NCBI GenBank assembly: GCA_951799405.1
Contig: OX637339.1
Span: 13,764,001 to 13,828,000 of the forward strand
Direction of reading: 5' to 3'
Length of the DNA: 64,000 bases
Origin: Agapetus fuscipes
Lineage: Eukaryota > Arthropoda > Insecta > Trichoptera > Glossosomatidae
The notes beneath the pieces are model-generated. The model made no database searches, was not told the DNA's origin, and saw only the letters and a program-made list of their open reading frames with translations. This document shows positions 30,956 to 41,386 of this stretch, one piece after another (within the stretch, counting starts at the first letter, position 1; each line of letters opens with the position of its first letter). The translations under genes and the position numbers were made by a program.

Positions 30956-31005
30956 AAATAATGCTACGATTATCCGACAGTGCTCTTCTTCTTCTCCTTG
31001 TCTTT
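30956..31005. other. Empty target site matching the family A insertion at 6323
   Basis: AATAATGCTACGATTATCC is followed directly by GACAGTGCTCTTCTTC. At 6304-6594 the same two flanks are separated by family A. Confidence 0.75.
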
Positions 31006-31112
31006 TAGATTTCGGATTAAAGTTGTATTAGACTTCAAGGATACATTATATAAGGGAAAGCATTATAAACATTGCTAAGCCTAAAACAAAATAAACATGA
31101 AAACAATTGCTT

Positions 31113-31185
31113 TATTTGTTGATTTAACAAATAATTAGTTTTACCGGTTTCGGTCTCTTAGCCATCTTCAGATAAACTGTTTCCG
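31113..31185 (-). other. Structured motif (CTGAAGAT...GAAACC)
   Basis: Minus-strand TCTGAAGATGGCTAAGAG, ACCGAAACCGG, then AATTATTTGTTAAATCAAC. A weak stem (GG/CC) separates the two blocks. Confidence 0.4.
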
Positions 31186-31620
31186 CTTTAACATTTATGC
31201 CTAAGCTTTTTTCAGTATTTTTTTAAATAAAATTTTTAAAAAAGGTTTGTAGATACGTGTTTTTGGATTGATTTAAAAATATTGATCAAACTAACATATC
31301 GCCACCTTAAAGGTAAAACTGAATACGTGCTAATTTAATTATTTGAGAAATTGCGCATAAAATATTTTATTGTGTGTAACTTCTCATAGTAGGTACCTAA
31401 GTGAACGTATAAGGATAAACTCGCGACCAGCTTCGTAACAACAGGATTTTCCCACATTGGTAGTGTTTGCTCTCGTAGAAAATGTGCGTTTATCTGAGAA
31501 ACCCAGGTTTGTTTAACATGTGGCTTATTCAGTTTCAACGTATCGATAGACGAGTACGTCAAAACAATACTACCTATTGTTATGTTATTTTAAAATAACA
31601 TATAAAAAACAATCTCCAAG
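31186..31620. other. No recognisable feature
   Basis: AT-rich, no gene assigned. Confidence 0.3.
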
Positions 31621-31624
31621 TGTA

Positions 31625-31960
31625 CAGTGTGTTTTGTGGGCCGAACGGAGCCGAACGGTCACGGAAGCGGCCGAACTGCGCCGTGTGATCTGATCGGGCC
31701 GTCGTTCATCAGTTCCCGGCAAGATGTGAAGAGAGTCAGACGTCAGCGACCAAGCACCAAGCGGTGCAAGAGGGGGCATTACAATGGAGCTCCCTCCTCC
31801 CCATCTACTTGGATTTCCTGCCAGCAAGGCACCCGCCTTGTGGGCCAGAGGCATAGGAGCGCCCACCCAGGGGCTCCAACGTGTGGAGGCGTCCGCCTCG
31901 TGAGCCGCCGCTAGCCTGGGGCGCTGCCCCAGGCCATTCAGTTCAGAACTCCAGCCAACA
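31625..31960. other. GC- and CpG-rich block
   Basis: About 330 bp with far higher GC than its surroundings and many CpGs. It holds long frames on both strands (31585-31866 minus and 31627-31914 plus), as expected from few AT-rich stops. AATAAA signals follow at about 32030-32080. It could be a CpG island, a first exon or part of an LTR. No coding family is recognised. Confidence 0.4.
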
Positions 31961-32470
31961 GAGTAGGGAGTGTCTTAGTGACAAGGTCGGGCCATTCCCT
32001 TATTTCCCCTTTTTCCCCATACTACTAAAGTAAATAAACCCTTATTTGTTCATGTTAAACTTATATTTTAATAAACAACCTTCCCAAAATACAAGTAAGC
32101 AACCCAAAGAAAGAACCCCACGCCCTGAGAGTGATGCTGATGAGAGCTAGCCGGAAGTAAGTATCCTGTAGGTACATACTGGGAGATACATTTCCATGTA
32201 AACCTAACACGATATTAAAATAAATTGCACAGAATCTGTACTCGACTTTCTTGCAAAAATTAACCCACTGTATGACGTATGTAAAGCTATAATCATCTAA
32301 CAGCTTATGCCGTTTCAATAAAAATATAATATATCAATAATAAATCAATTTTATTCCACCGCGGTGTGTACCTGCATACTCGTACAATATGGATATAGGC
32401 ATATAAATACTTAAATGAATATAAATATTTTGTTGATTTATTTGAAAAAGTACCAATTACACAAGAAAGA
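31961..32470. other. No recognisable feature
   Basis: AT-rich, no gene assigned. Confidence 0.3.
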
Positions 32471-33397
32471 TCCTCGACTCATAGGTTGGTATAAAGCTGA
32501 CCTCTGTACTGTACTGTACTGTATCCTGCCACCGTTTCATTAGGGGTGGCCGGTACCTCCGCAGATGCGCCTCCACTTTTTTCTGTCATCACCTTTTTCA
32601 TACATACTCTTCTCTTATTCTCACTCTGCAGAATCCATTCTTTCGCAATCTCACCTATTTGGTCTAACCATTCTTTCCTCGGCCTTCCCCTTCCGCGCTT
32701 TCCTCTGACATTTCCTTTGTACACTTTCTTCGTTAGTTGTTCATCATCCTTTCTTTCAAGATGTCTGAACCATCTCATCGTACTTTTTTGTACTTTCATT
32801 CTCATATTCTCTTTTATACCACACTCGTTCATCACTCAAGCATTACGTACTCTATCACTCAGTGTCTTTCCAGCCATTGCTCTCAGGTAAGCCATTTCAA
32901 CCGTACTTACATACTTTAATCAGCTCACATTCATTAAGCCTCACTTCCACCAACCAATATGCCATTGTGGACCGCTGATCTCATATTCTTCGTAAGTTTC
33001 CTATTTCTTGCAATTCTTCCAATCGCTTCCATTACACTTCTTCCTCTACTAGCGCGCTTTTCCAATTATTTCGTCAATTTCGCATTCGACTCAAACTTGC
33101 TTCCCAGATAATCAAATTCTTTCACGACCTCCACTCTTTTTTCATTCAGTCTTATCTCAATTTTCTCGCATTTCTCAGTCCTCCCAAAGTGTAAAAAATA
33201 ATTCACTTTGTCAATGTCACCCCTGTTTCAAGGAAGGTCGGCAAGAGTTGCAGGTTTTATGTTCATTTGAGATTTGGTTTTAATTTGTAAGTACAAATTC
33301 AGCATTCGTAAGCGCGAACTTACACGTACCTGTTTGTGGGCATGCATTTCATATTAGTTTTGAATGTTTTTATTTCATTGCAACTTATATTCTAGAT
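32471..33397 (+). mobile_element. Family A element split by a LINE and by hAT
   Basis: The 5' end (32471-32505) and the rest (33188-33397) flank a minus-strand LINE fragment. The tail is then interrupted at 33398 by the hAT element and resumes at 35254 (TATTATAGATGG). Confidence 0.8.
32513..33187 (-). pseudogene. RTE-like LINE 3' fragment, longest copy
   Basis: Minus strand: IRLNEKRVEVVKEFDYLGSK near 33130, a conserved RT C-terminal segment. Further on are RWFRHLERKDDEQLTKKVYK, GKRGRGRPRKEWLDQIGEIA and ENKRRVCMKKVM. The end is frameshifted into a GG-SAEVPA tail. The 3' terminus is a TACAG microsatellite (TACTGTACTGTACTGTA on the plus strand). The palm domain is missing. Confidence 0.75.
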
Positions 33398-33479
33398 CAG
33401 AGGTTCCCAAACTATGGTACGCGTACCACCAGTGGTACGCGACGCTTCTTGAGGTGGTACGCAAGCAGCCATGGTCATA

Positions 33480-34840
33480 GGACATACAAAATAAAGTCCG
33501 GAAAAGCTCACACAATTGGCGAAGAGCGTCAGCTAAAAAGCTAGATCTGATATCACTGTCCAATAATACCGTGCAGCGAAGGATCGAAAGTATGGCATCA
33601 GATGTTAAAAATAAAATCATCAATCATGTCAAACATAGCGATTTCTTTTCGATACAACTCGATGAGAGTACAGATGTAACGAACTACGCTCAACTTAAGG
33701 TTTACGTGCGGTATATATTATGTACATGAAAATAATGCACTCAAGGAAGATTATTTATTCTGTGAGGCGTTATCAACACGAACTACTGCGGATGAAATTT
33801 TCAATAAATTGAGTGGATTCTTTGCCGAAAATGGGCTTGATCGGATGAAATGTGTTGGCTTCTGCTCAGATGGCGCTCGAGCTATGACAGGAAGATTCGG
33901 AGGTGTAGCCACAAAAGTAAAATCTGTTGCTAAAAATTGCAAACAATTTAAACATGTTCTCCAAGACGCCATCAAGTTGGTAAATTTTATTAAATCTCGG
34001 GCTCTTAACTCTCGTTTATTTTCTGAACTGTGTTCTGAAATGGGAAGTAAGCATATTCAGTTGCTGCTACATACAGAGGTGAGATGGCTTTCGCGAGGAA
34101 AAATGCTGAGCAGATTATTCGAGTTACGTTGTGAGGTACAGCTATTCCTGATGGGGACCGATTTTGAATTACGCGATCGACTAACTGAGGAACACTGGAT
34201 TATATCATTGGCTTACTTATCAGATATTTTTAATCGTATCGTATCAACGACTTAAATCTAAGTTTGCAAGGTAAAACTATAAATCGATTTTCAGTAAATG
34301 ACAAAATAAAGGCATTAATCAAGAAATTTCAAAGGATTAAAAGGAATGTGTCAAATGAGAACCTGGCATCTTTTCCTGATTTGGAAAATTTTGTAACTGA
34401 AAATAAACTTACAGTGAGTGAAAATGTTATCAATAAAATCAAAAATCACAGCCAAATGATCGTTGAAACATTTGAAGAATACTTTCAAGAAGATTATTGA
34501 GAGTTCAGTTGGATAAGGAACCCATTCGTTTCGGATCTGGATAATGTTTGTGAAAATTTAAATGTAAGTGAAAAGGAATCTCTGATAGAACTATCTTGCG
34601 ATGGAGGCTTGCAAACGGAATTCAACAATCTGGAGTTGTGGGAATTTTGGCTAAAAGTAAAAAATGAATATCCATCGCTGTCAGGAAAAGCATTACTGTT
34701 TTTAATTCCATTTACAACCACGTATCTCTGTAAGAGAGGATTTTCTGCTATGTTGATAATAAAAAACAAATATCATAGTAAGCTAAACATAGACCCTAAT
34801 TTGCGCTAAAAATTAAGTACAACTGAGCCAAATATTTCCT
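33480..34840 (+). pseudogene. hAT transposase pseudogene (ZBED-like type)
   Basis: In order: LSNNTVQRRIESMASDVKNK, FFSIQLDESTDVTNYAQL (a conserved catalytic-region motif), FCSDGARAMTGRFGG, LLLHTEVRWLSRGKM, then FPDLENFV and a C-terminal dimerisation segment, CKRGFSAMLIIKNKY. The reading is broken by stops or frame changes near 33510, 33725, 34254 and 34500. About 20 residues expected between the SDGARAMTG and VNFIKSR regions, which normally carry a C-x-H signature, are missing. The N-terminal BED zinc finger is also absent. Related families are usually about 600 residues, and roughly 430 can be followed here. It cannot encode an active enzyme. Confidence 0.85.
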
Positions 34841-35021
34841 CTCTTGTCTCGAAGATGCAGCGTCATTTTTCGCACTAAGAGTAGCGCCCTTGGGGTGGCT
34901 ATAGTGCCACTAAACGGCGCTGTATAAAAAATGGCCAATTATTATTATTATTGTATTATTAATAAATAAACGCAATGTTGTTTTTAAGACTTGTTGCAGT
35001 TTTTATTACATTACCTTTTTG

Positions 35022-35150
35022 AAACCCCCACTTCAACTGAAGTGTTTGGCGTAAGGCCAGCCCTCTTACCTGTAAAAATAAATAGTTTCACTCGCCACAT
35101 GCAACCCTTTCGGGGATAACGCGGCTAGAAGTTACACTATGTGTGTAGCT
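35022..35150 (-). repeat. SINE D2 3' fragment inside the hAT element
   Basis: CACTTCAACTGAAGTG to AGTTACACTATGTGTGTAGC. It has no tRNA head and lies between the transposase remnant and the right terminal repeat, so it inserted after or was carried by hAT. Confidence 0.75.
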
Positions 35151-35394
35151 TAGTTGCGTTTTTTTTTTGCGTGACACTTCAGTGGTACGCCACTGGTTTA
35201 TAATTTCGTGAGTGGTACGCGAAATTAAAAGTTTGGGAACCACTGTTCTAGATTATTATAGATGGTCATTGAACAATTCTGTATGCAAACTAGTACTTTG
35301 TATGGTGGGTAAACTTTTTAGTAATATTTTGAAAAAGTAACGACTGATTATTATTGGTATTTATAAAATTTTAAGAATCGCAGCCTTTTATCTA

Positions 35395-36250
35395 TTTTTA
35401 ACCCTTTGACTACCAAGAAAATTGCTAATACATTTTGTATGGAAAATTTTCACTTTGTATGGCGGCTATACTTTTGATTCTTTTTTTAGAAAAAATAGTG
35501 ATGGCAATATATAGGTTATTATTATTATTTTACATTTGTCGTACATTATTTTTTTATTAACCCTCTAACTGCCGAGAATTATTCCATTATTTTTTTCTTT
35601 TATATGGCAACTCCCTAAACCGAGATTATGATGAAGAAATGATTATAATAATTAGATAGCACTATTATATAAATGGATTCACAAAAAATTTAAGAAAAAT
35701 CATCGGAGCCGTTTTTGAGAAAATTGCATTTTTAATTTTCAGCTCTTCGGAAGCCATCTTGAATTTTCAAAAAAGTAAAAAAAAAATGATTACGAATTAT
35801 AGTGATAAGCTTGTTCTTTCTATCAAATCTAAAAAAAAATTAAATATCTTGCATTTTTATAGGTTTTTGTAATATTTTCGATTTAAAATTTCAGGTCGTG
35901 TAAACGGTGCTTTATATTTATTTTTTCAAAAAAATTTTTTTGTAAATTTGTAGAAATTTATGTTGTCCATAATATTGTAGAACATTATATTTTTTTTGAC
36001 CCCTTAACTTTCGAGAAAATCACAATCGTTTGTTTTTTTCATATGGCAGCCCATAGACACAGATTAGTAAGAGTGTTGCCATAACTAATTTATTAAGTTA
36101 AAAGTAAATTAATGGCAATTTTGAAAATTTAAGAAAAATTCTTGGAGCCGTTTTTGAGAAAAGTGCAATTTTATGTTTTTTTTTGTATGGCAGCCATCTT
36201 GAATTTTCAAGTTGGTGTAATGCCATGTTATTCATACTTAATACATGTCC
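35395..36250. repeat. Degenerate long-period repeat
   Basis: Three units begin AACCCTYTNACTNCCGAGA-like at about 35398, 35560 and 35998. The last two both continue to GGAGCCGTTTTTGAGAAAA and GCCATCTTGAATTTTC, with an offset of about 435 bp. Confidence 0.55.
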
Positions 36251-36429
36251 AAAAAAGTTGATATAGCCAAAATTTGGTATCTCTAGGTCTTATACTTTGG
36301 AAAGTGACACACACACATACATACATACAGACGGACGTTTTTGAAAGATAGTGTTTTTTGGCATGTCCTGCACCAGGACAACTCATTTCCGTGAAAACCT
36401 CGATTTTTTTTTTTCACACCAAATCATAA

Positions 36430-36462
36430 CTTTCTTTATAGCCTTCGGCTATAGCAAGAAAG
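36430..36462. other. Stable hairpin
   Basis: CTTTCTT and TATAGCC pair with GGCTATA and AAGAAAG around a TTC loop, with a small bulge between inner and outer stems. Confidence 0.6.
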
Positions 36463-36682
36463 TAAAAACTTTCCTTAGCATCCGACCAACACTTAAATTG
36501 AAGGAAGACTCGAAACGAATTTCCCAATTCGATTTTTTCTCATCGGGCCAACGTGGCATGTCTAAATGACTAGGGTCAATAGCAACCAATAACAAAATAC
36601 AACATTACTCTCTCCCTAGCAACCCATTCGAGATTCTGCAATAATCGTATTATAAAGATGAAATTACTTGCTCTACAGGTTC

Positions 36683-36786
36683 TTATTAGGCTGATGATGG
36701 ACACCTATGTTTTAAAAATTGGTTTATTTTTTCCATAGTCCCCCCTTTAGGTTCAGGGAAAGTCGGCAAGAGTTACTGGTTTAGAT
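36683..36786 (+). repeat. Diverged family A fragment
   Basis: Weak but ordered matches: TAGGCTGATGATGGACACC and GGGAAAGTCGGCAAGAGTTA. Confidence 0.5.
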
Positions 36787-36789
36787 GCA

Positions 36790-36897
36790 ATTAGACTGCA
36801 CATTGCTTTGTCTAAAAAGGAACCGCACGTGGTGTGTGTAACGCATATATTTTACAGGTAAGGAGCCGGCCTGACGTCACACCACTTCAGTTGAAGT
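36790..36897 (-). repeat. SINE D2 fragment
   Basis: Contains the ATTTTACAGGTAAGGAGCC and CACCACTTCAGTTGAAG segments. Confidence 0.6.
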
Positions 36898-37166
36898 CGG
36901 GTGCAACTACATAAAATATTCCATAGGATATATCTACCACATTTCGTGAATAGAGTGGTTGGGCTGAGAGATATATCGTAGGCACTTTGCAGTAGCAAAC
37001 AGGCTTGCATTTGCGGTGGTGTGGAGCCACATCTACTAAATCCTGTATATTAATACTCTGGTTACTAGATTTAGCTTGTACATAGGAGTATTTTAATATA
37101 CAAAGACGTATGTATTTGTAAGAGATGCCCGTCCTTTTTTTAAATAAAGCAGAAATGTGAAAAGGT

Positions 37167-37275
37167 GTTAAATTCACCAACCTTTTTTACCTGGTCAGAA
37201 ACAAGTATCTCTACGTCATCAATAAATGATGCATTATTTTATATTTTAATAATTATTAATTAATAATGGCATGCA
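37167..37275 (-). repeat. SINE T3 tail fragment
   Basis: AAATTCACCAACC, GGTCAGAAACAAGTATC and a TAATTATTAATTAATAAT stretch. Confidence 0.6.
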
Positions 37276-37294
37276 GCACTTGCAGAAGAAACAG

Positions 37295-37512
37295 GAAGTT
37301 GCAAAGATACATTACATGCATTCCCACAAGCAGACGTAAAAGTTCGCGCTTACACTTGCCGCATGTGGGCTTACATCATAAAAACCCGATCTCAAATGAA
37401 CAGAAGCCCTGCAACTCTTGCCAACCTTCCCTGAAACATGGGTGACATTGGCAAAGTGAACCATTTTTACAGTATGGGTGTTCAGCCTCATACCAACCCA
37501 TAAGTCAAGGAA
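37295..37512 (-). mobile_element. Family A element
   Basis: Nearly full. The tail is lost at the AGTTGCAAAG end. Confidence 0.85.
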
Positions 37513-37662
37513 ATTCCTCACCCTATCATACTTCTTAGGTAGTCCATTTCTACTGTATGGACTTCACTAATTTCATAAAATCGTTATTTTCATTCAGGGT
37601 GAAGTCGCTATGTTCCCATATTTTTTTATGTTTTGTGTATTAACACTGTGAAAATTCATGTT

Positions 37663-37834
37663 GATTGATTTTTTTTATATTTTAGAAACAAAATTCTAGT
37701 TTAGCACATCCCAAAATGATGACCTATAAGGTCGAAAAAGTTTGTAATTTATAATTGAAGTACCTAAATCGATATAAATGAAAAGAAACAGTGTTTAAAC
37801 TAGAATTTTGCTTATAAAATATAAAAAATCAATC
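37663..37834. mobile_element. MITE-like inverted repeat element
   Basis: Arms GATTGATTTTTT...AAAATTCTAGTTTA and the inverse TAAACTAGAATTTTG...AAAAAATCAATC extend about 45 bp with small gaps. The interior is about 85 bp and contains GACCTATAAGGTC. Confidence 0.6.
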
Positions 37835-38086
37835 GCTATGCTATCGTTGAAAATACCGAGAAACCGGGATACTGAACTCTTCGAGCTACTAGCACTTGTA
37901 CAATGCCCTAGTCTGCAGTTGGGTCGCACGGCTAGTGAAGCAATATTGTGTTTTGTTCCCGGTACAGCGTAATCCCGCTCTCCTCGGCTCCTCCAGCATA
38001 AACACTCTTCCAGAATACCGACCACCTCACCACGTCAAGGAGAAAGCAAGACGTCAACAACTAGGCAAAAGACAACAGCGCTGTGA
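37835..38086. other. No recognisable feature
   Basis: No gene or repeat assigned. Confidence 0.3.
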
Positions 38087-38560
38087 TCAAATGCATGCCC
38101 AAAAGCAGACACGAGTAAGATCGCGCTCACAAATGCTACATGCGGTCCGTAGTCTAGTGGTTAACACTTCTGACTCGTAAGTGGAAGGTTGTGGGTTCGA
38201 ATCCCGGCGGAGCACAAAAAATATATACCATTTATATTTTCAAATATGCTCTTCACTAGGAGAAAAATTCATATACCTTTACCAAAGACCGGTCACTATA
38301 GGTCCATCCAGCTTTACAGCAACTGGGTCTTGCTTGAGAATTAGCGCTTTCTAAAGCGACGACCAAGCTCGCAGAGGGCTCTTGAGGTGTGATACACACA
38401 AAAACAGCGCTCACCAAACAAATCTTCCTAATTTTATTTTTTATTATTATGCGCATTTACAAAATTAAGACTCACATCTCAAATGAACATAAAATCCTTC
38501 AACTTTTGCTGACCTTCTCTGAAATAGCGGCAACATTGTAAAGTGAACCAATTTTAGTTA
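38087..38560 (-). repeat. Family A copy split by SINE D1
   Basis: 38087-38144 (ATGCATGCCCAAAAGCAGAC) and 38449-38560 (GCGCATTTAC to AAAGTGAACC) are the two parts. Confidence 0.7.
38145..38448 (+). mobile_element. SINE D1, best copy
   Basis: Head GTCCGTAGTCTAGTGGTTAA with GACTCGTAA in the anticodon loop and GGGTTCGAATCCC as a perfect B box. The body runs to the TTATTATT tail. ATGCG flanks both sides (38140-38144, 38449-38453). It is a plausible Pol III template by sequence. Confidence 0.88.
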
Positions 38561-38610
38561 TTGAAAACATCAGTTCATTCTTAGTCGACGCATCGAGCAG
38601 AGAGTGTCTC

Positions 38611-38645
38611 CTGAAAACATTGGCTACGTCGCCAACGAAACGTCG
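38611..38645 (+). other. Structured motif with TTGGC/GCCAA stem
   Basis: CTGAAAACA, TTGGC, TACGTC, GCCAA, CGAAACGTCG. The stem is 5-6 bp and perfect. Confidence 0.5.
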
Positions 38646-39420
38646 AGAATGATGTAAGCTCTCCCATAACGGTTCGTCTAATATCCGACAAGTAACATAA
38701 CTGTTAATATGTCAGACGACCGTATTCCACCTAGAACCTAACAAAGTGAACCGAGTTTCTAACTGAAGGTGACAGGTGACGCCTCCAAACAAACGCGGAG
38801 CCGAGGTCCATATTTCAAAAGTCCAACATCGTGTCATTAATGAAATAATAAAAACTTCAATGGACCCAACATGCTATACGTTCAGGATACTCAAGGATAA
38901 TCAGAAATGTCTTGTATGGTGCCACTTCCGGTGTCAGACCACTCGGACGTCCCAGCGTACGATCAGCAGACAATTTCAAGGCTGACACGGAAGTCTTGGG
39001 AGCAATGGGACCATGGAGGGAAGCGGCACAAGAATGAGAGTCCTGGAGGATTGTGAACCGGATAGAGTCAGTAAGTATGATTTGAAGGACCCAAATCTTT
39101 ACACCGTACCATCCTATCTAATTTTTTACCTTCTCATCTCATACATAGCTCAGCTGTTAACGTTAAAATAAACGGATGTTCACAGTCTGTGCATCCAATA
39201 CGTTTTATTTACACTGCTTTAAAGTATCGGCATGCAAATTTCCATTCAAAAGCAGCGTTTTACTAAAAGTACATGAAAACCAAAACGCTCACAACAGGCG
39301 CAATTTAACTTTTCTTACATTTTTTGTTTTGAATTTGAAATTAAAGTTATCTACTTCGCCTGCCATGATACGTGTGTCGGAGCACATCGGTAAATCCTCA
39401 CAAGAACCTCTTTTTTTAAA
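38646..39420. other. No recognisable feature
   Basis: Short frames only, none with recognisable motifs. Confidence 0.3.
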
Positions 39421-39435
39421 GCGTCGATCGATAGC

Positions 39436-39590
39436 ACGCCATTCAGAGACGTCCTTCAAGCCTTATCTATCCTCAGACCATTACAACATCGATGCAATTC
39501 GATGATTTAATCTGCATTTTCTAAAATTAGTTTACAACTCTAAATTGGTGATATAGTACGTCATTCAGAGACGTCCGTCAAGCTTTGTTT
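39436..39590. repeat. About 121-bp period repeat
   Basis: CATTCAGAGACGTCCTTCAA (39440) recurs as CATTCAGAGACGTCCGTCAA (39561). The intervening CATCGATGCAATTCGATG segment recurs at 55634. Confidence 0.6.
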
Positions 39591-39785
39591 ATTTTTTTTT
39601 TTTTTTTTTTTATTTAATATAAGACATTTTTAAGTACATACATTACATTTTTCAAACTTATTTCTATTACATAATATTCAATTGTTTTATATGCTATACC
39701 TCACCAAAAAGAGTCAAAGCTCTTGTGTGTGGTGAGGGATTCACAATTAATTTAGTCAATAGTAATAACAAATTTATTTCAGTTA
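39591..39785 (-). repeat. LINE-like 3' end with poly-A tail
   Basis: A run of about 20 T at the plus-strand left, followed by sequence with a CCTCACCAAAAAGAG/GTGTGGTGAGG segment, fits the 3' end of a minus-strand LINE. The family is not identified. Confidence 0.4.
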
Positions 39786-41386
39786 TCTATTATATAAAAA
39801 TCTAGGGGGTATTTGCGTCTGTTTTTTTCGAATTTGCAAAAATGTTTTTCTAAAAAGTGTTTCTCTTGATAAACAGAACTAACGCTCGATTCCAGAATTT
39901 TTGGTGTTTGTTTGTTTGTTTGTTTGTTTGTTTGTTTGTCCGTTTGTCCGTTTGTTTGTATATTTGTACCATTATAGGCGCCCAGACCGTTCGCAGCACG
40001 ATGCTGAAATTTTGCATACCCCCATAAAGGGTCAGTGGCTAAACAACTGTCAGGGTCCGGATGACGTCACGTGCATATTTCGCATACCTGCCATACAAAC
40101 TGAACATTAAAATCATGCCGCTGGCAGCCATTTTGAATTTAAAGACTTCATATTCGAAACAGTCATGTCTCTTAGTAATTTTAACATCTTTTGGAAGAAA
40201 CTTTTTCGCAAAAAGTAAATTCTTCAAACAAAATTTGTAAATACCTACATAGAAAAAAATAAAAAATTCTATCTTTCAAGTCGCACAATAGGCGCATGTA
40301 TCAAGTTAGAACATTGAAATTAGGCATGCCACCTGAGCATATACAGACTTACATTTTTTCAAAAGAACAACAAAATACATGAAGGATTAAGAGTAGCTGC
40401 CATACACTTTTTTTGGTTTTTTCAATATTTAACATTCTCCTGGCGGTCATTTTAAAATTCTGAAGGTTTTTTCTCAATGATCAAGTTTTTTTAGCTAATT
40501 TAAACATTTTTTGAAAGAAAACTTTTTTCAATGACAAATTTTTTTGAACAAAATTTTGAAAAACCTGATTTTCACAAAAAAGTCAAATTTATAAGTAAAA
40601 AAATCAACTATTTTGATGCTACACAAACAATTATAATTTAGCGAAATGTAATGATATGTAATAGGACAATCACGCCGAGTATATATTTTGCATACCCGCC
40701 ATACCAACTAAAAAAATACATTGCTCTGCAGGCGGCCATTTTGAATGTCTAGGCCTCATACTCGGATATAAAATGCATTTTAATAAACCCCATAAATGTT
40801 GGAAGAAACTTTTTTTGTACGGCAAATTTCTTTGAACAAATATTTAAAAAGTAAAATTTCATACAAAGTGTCTTATATATAAAAATAAAAAAAGTTAAAA
40901 AGTTTTTTTTTTTAATTTTCAAAAGTCATTTTTTTCTTAGAGTTCTGTCGATGGGTCGAACGTTTTCCCATACTTAGATTTTTTATAGATTGTGAGTTTA
41001 GGCATTTTAAGGTATCTTCAGGTACCAAGCAGTATGAGACCCTAAAATATCGTGAAAAGTATCACAAGCAGTTTTAAGATGTCAAAATATAATTCAGAGC
41101 AGGACGAGCAGTTTGAAGGCATTTCATGACAATAAGAGCAGCTGGAGCAATCGAATAACAAAAGCACCAGTAGGTACCAACAAAACGATGCCGTATAGCA
41201 AACGCAGTCATGTTTCATGCCACTATAAGACAATTGCAAGCAACACAGGTACGCTTAAGATACTATTACCTTAAAGCATTCAATGAAATAAAGAACATAT
41301 GGGCAAAAAATTATGGCGAAGCCAGACTAAAACCTGCCCGGAGGGCCTAGCAGCCGACCGTGCGAGAGCGCGGTTTGGTCTGCTAG
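39786..41386 (+). mobile_element. Non-autonomous Helitron, copy 1
   Basis: Begins TCTATTATATAAAAATC after an A and ends GGTCTGCTAG. The end is preceded by a hairpin GACCGTGC-GAGA-GCGCGGTT eleven bases upstream. These are the TC start, CTAG end and subterminal hairpin of Helitrons. A TTTG microsatellite lies near the start. The 3' portion differs from copies 2 and 3 and resembles 53741-53838. No Rep/helicase gene is present. Confidence 0.88.

Larger units (their letters stand above)
33398..35245 (+). mobile_element. hAT transposon, complete ends, damaged gene
   Basis: This 1848-bp element has terminal repeats CAGAGGTTCCCAAAC and, at the right end in reverse complement, CAGTGGTTCCCAAAC. The exact 8-bp target duplication TTCTAGAT flanks it (33390-33397, 35246-35253). 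Subterminal GTGGTACGC motifs recur near both ends. It inserted into the tail of a family A copy. Confidence 0.92.

Noticed and set aside
31585..31914. Overlapping 93- and 95-codon frames on opposite strands
   Set aside because: Explained by the GC-rich composition with few stop codons. Neither has recognisable motifs.
32546..32890. 114-codon plus-strand frame
   Set aside because: Antisense of the RTE-like LINE tail at 32513-33187.
38145..38220. Genuine tRNA gene
   Set aside because: The tRNA-like part is the head of a SINE with body, tail and target duplication. The acceptor stem does not close as in a functional tRNA.
39176..39505. 109-codon plus-strand frame
   Set aside because: AT-rich composition, no motifs, and it runs into the 121-bp repeat.
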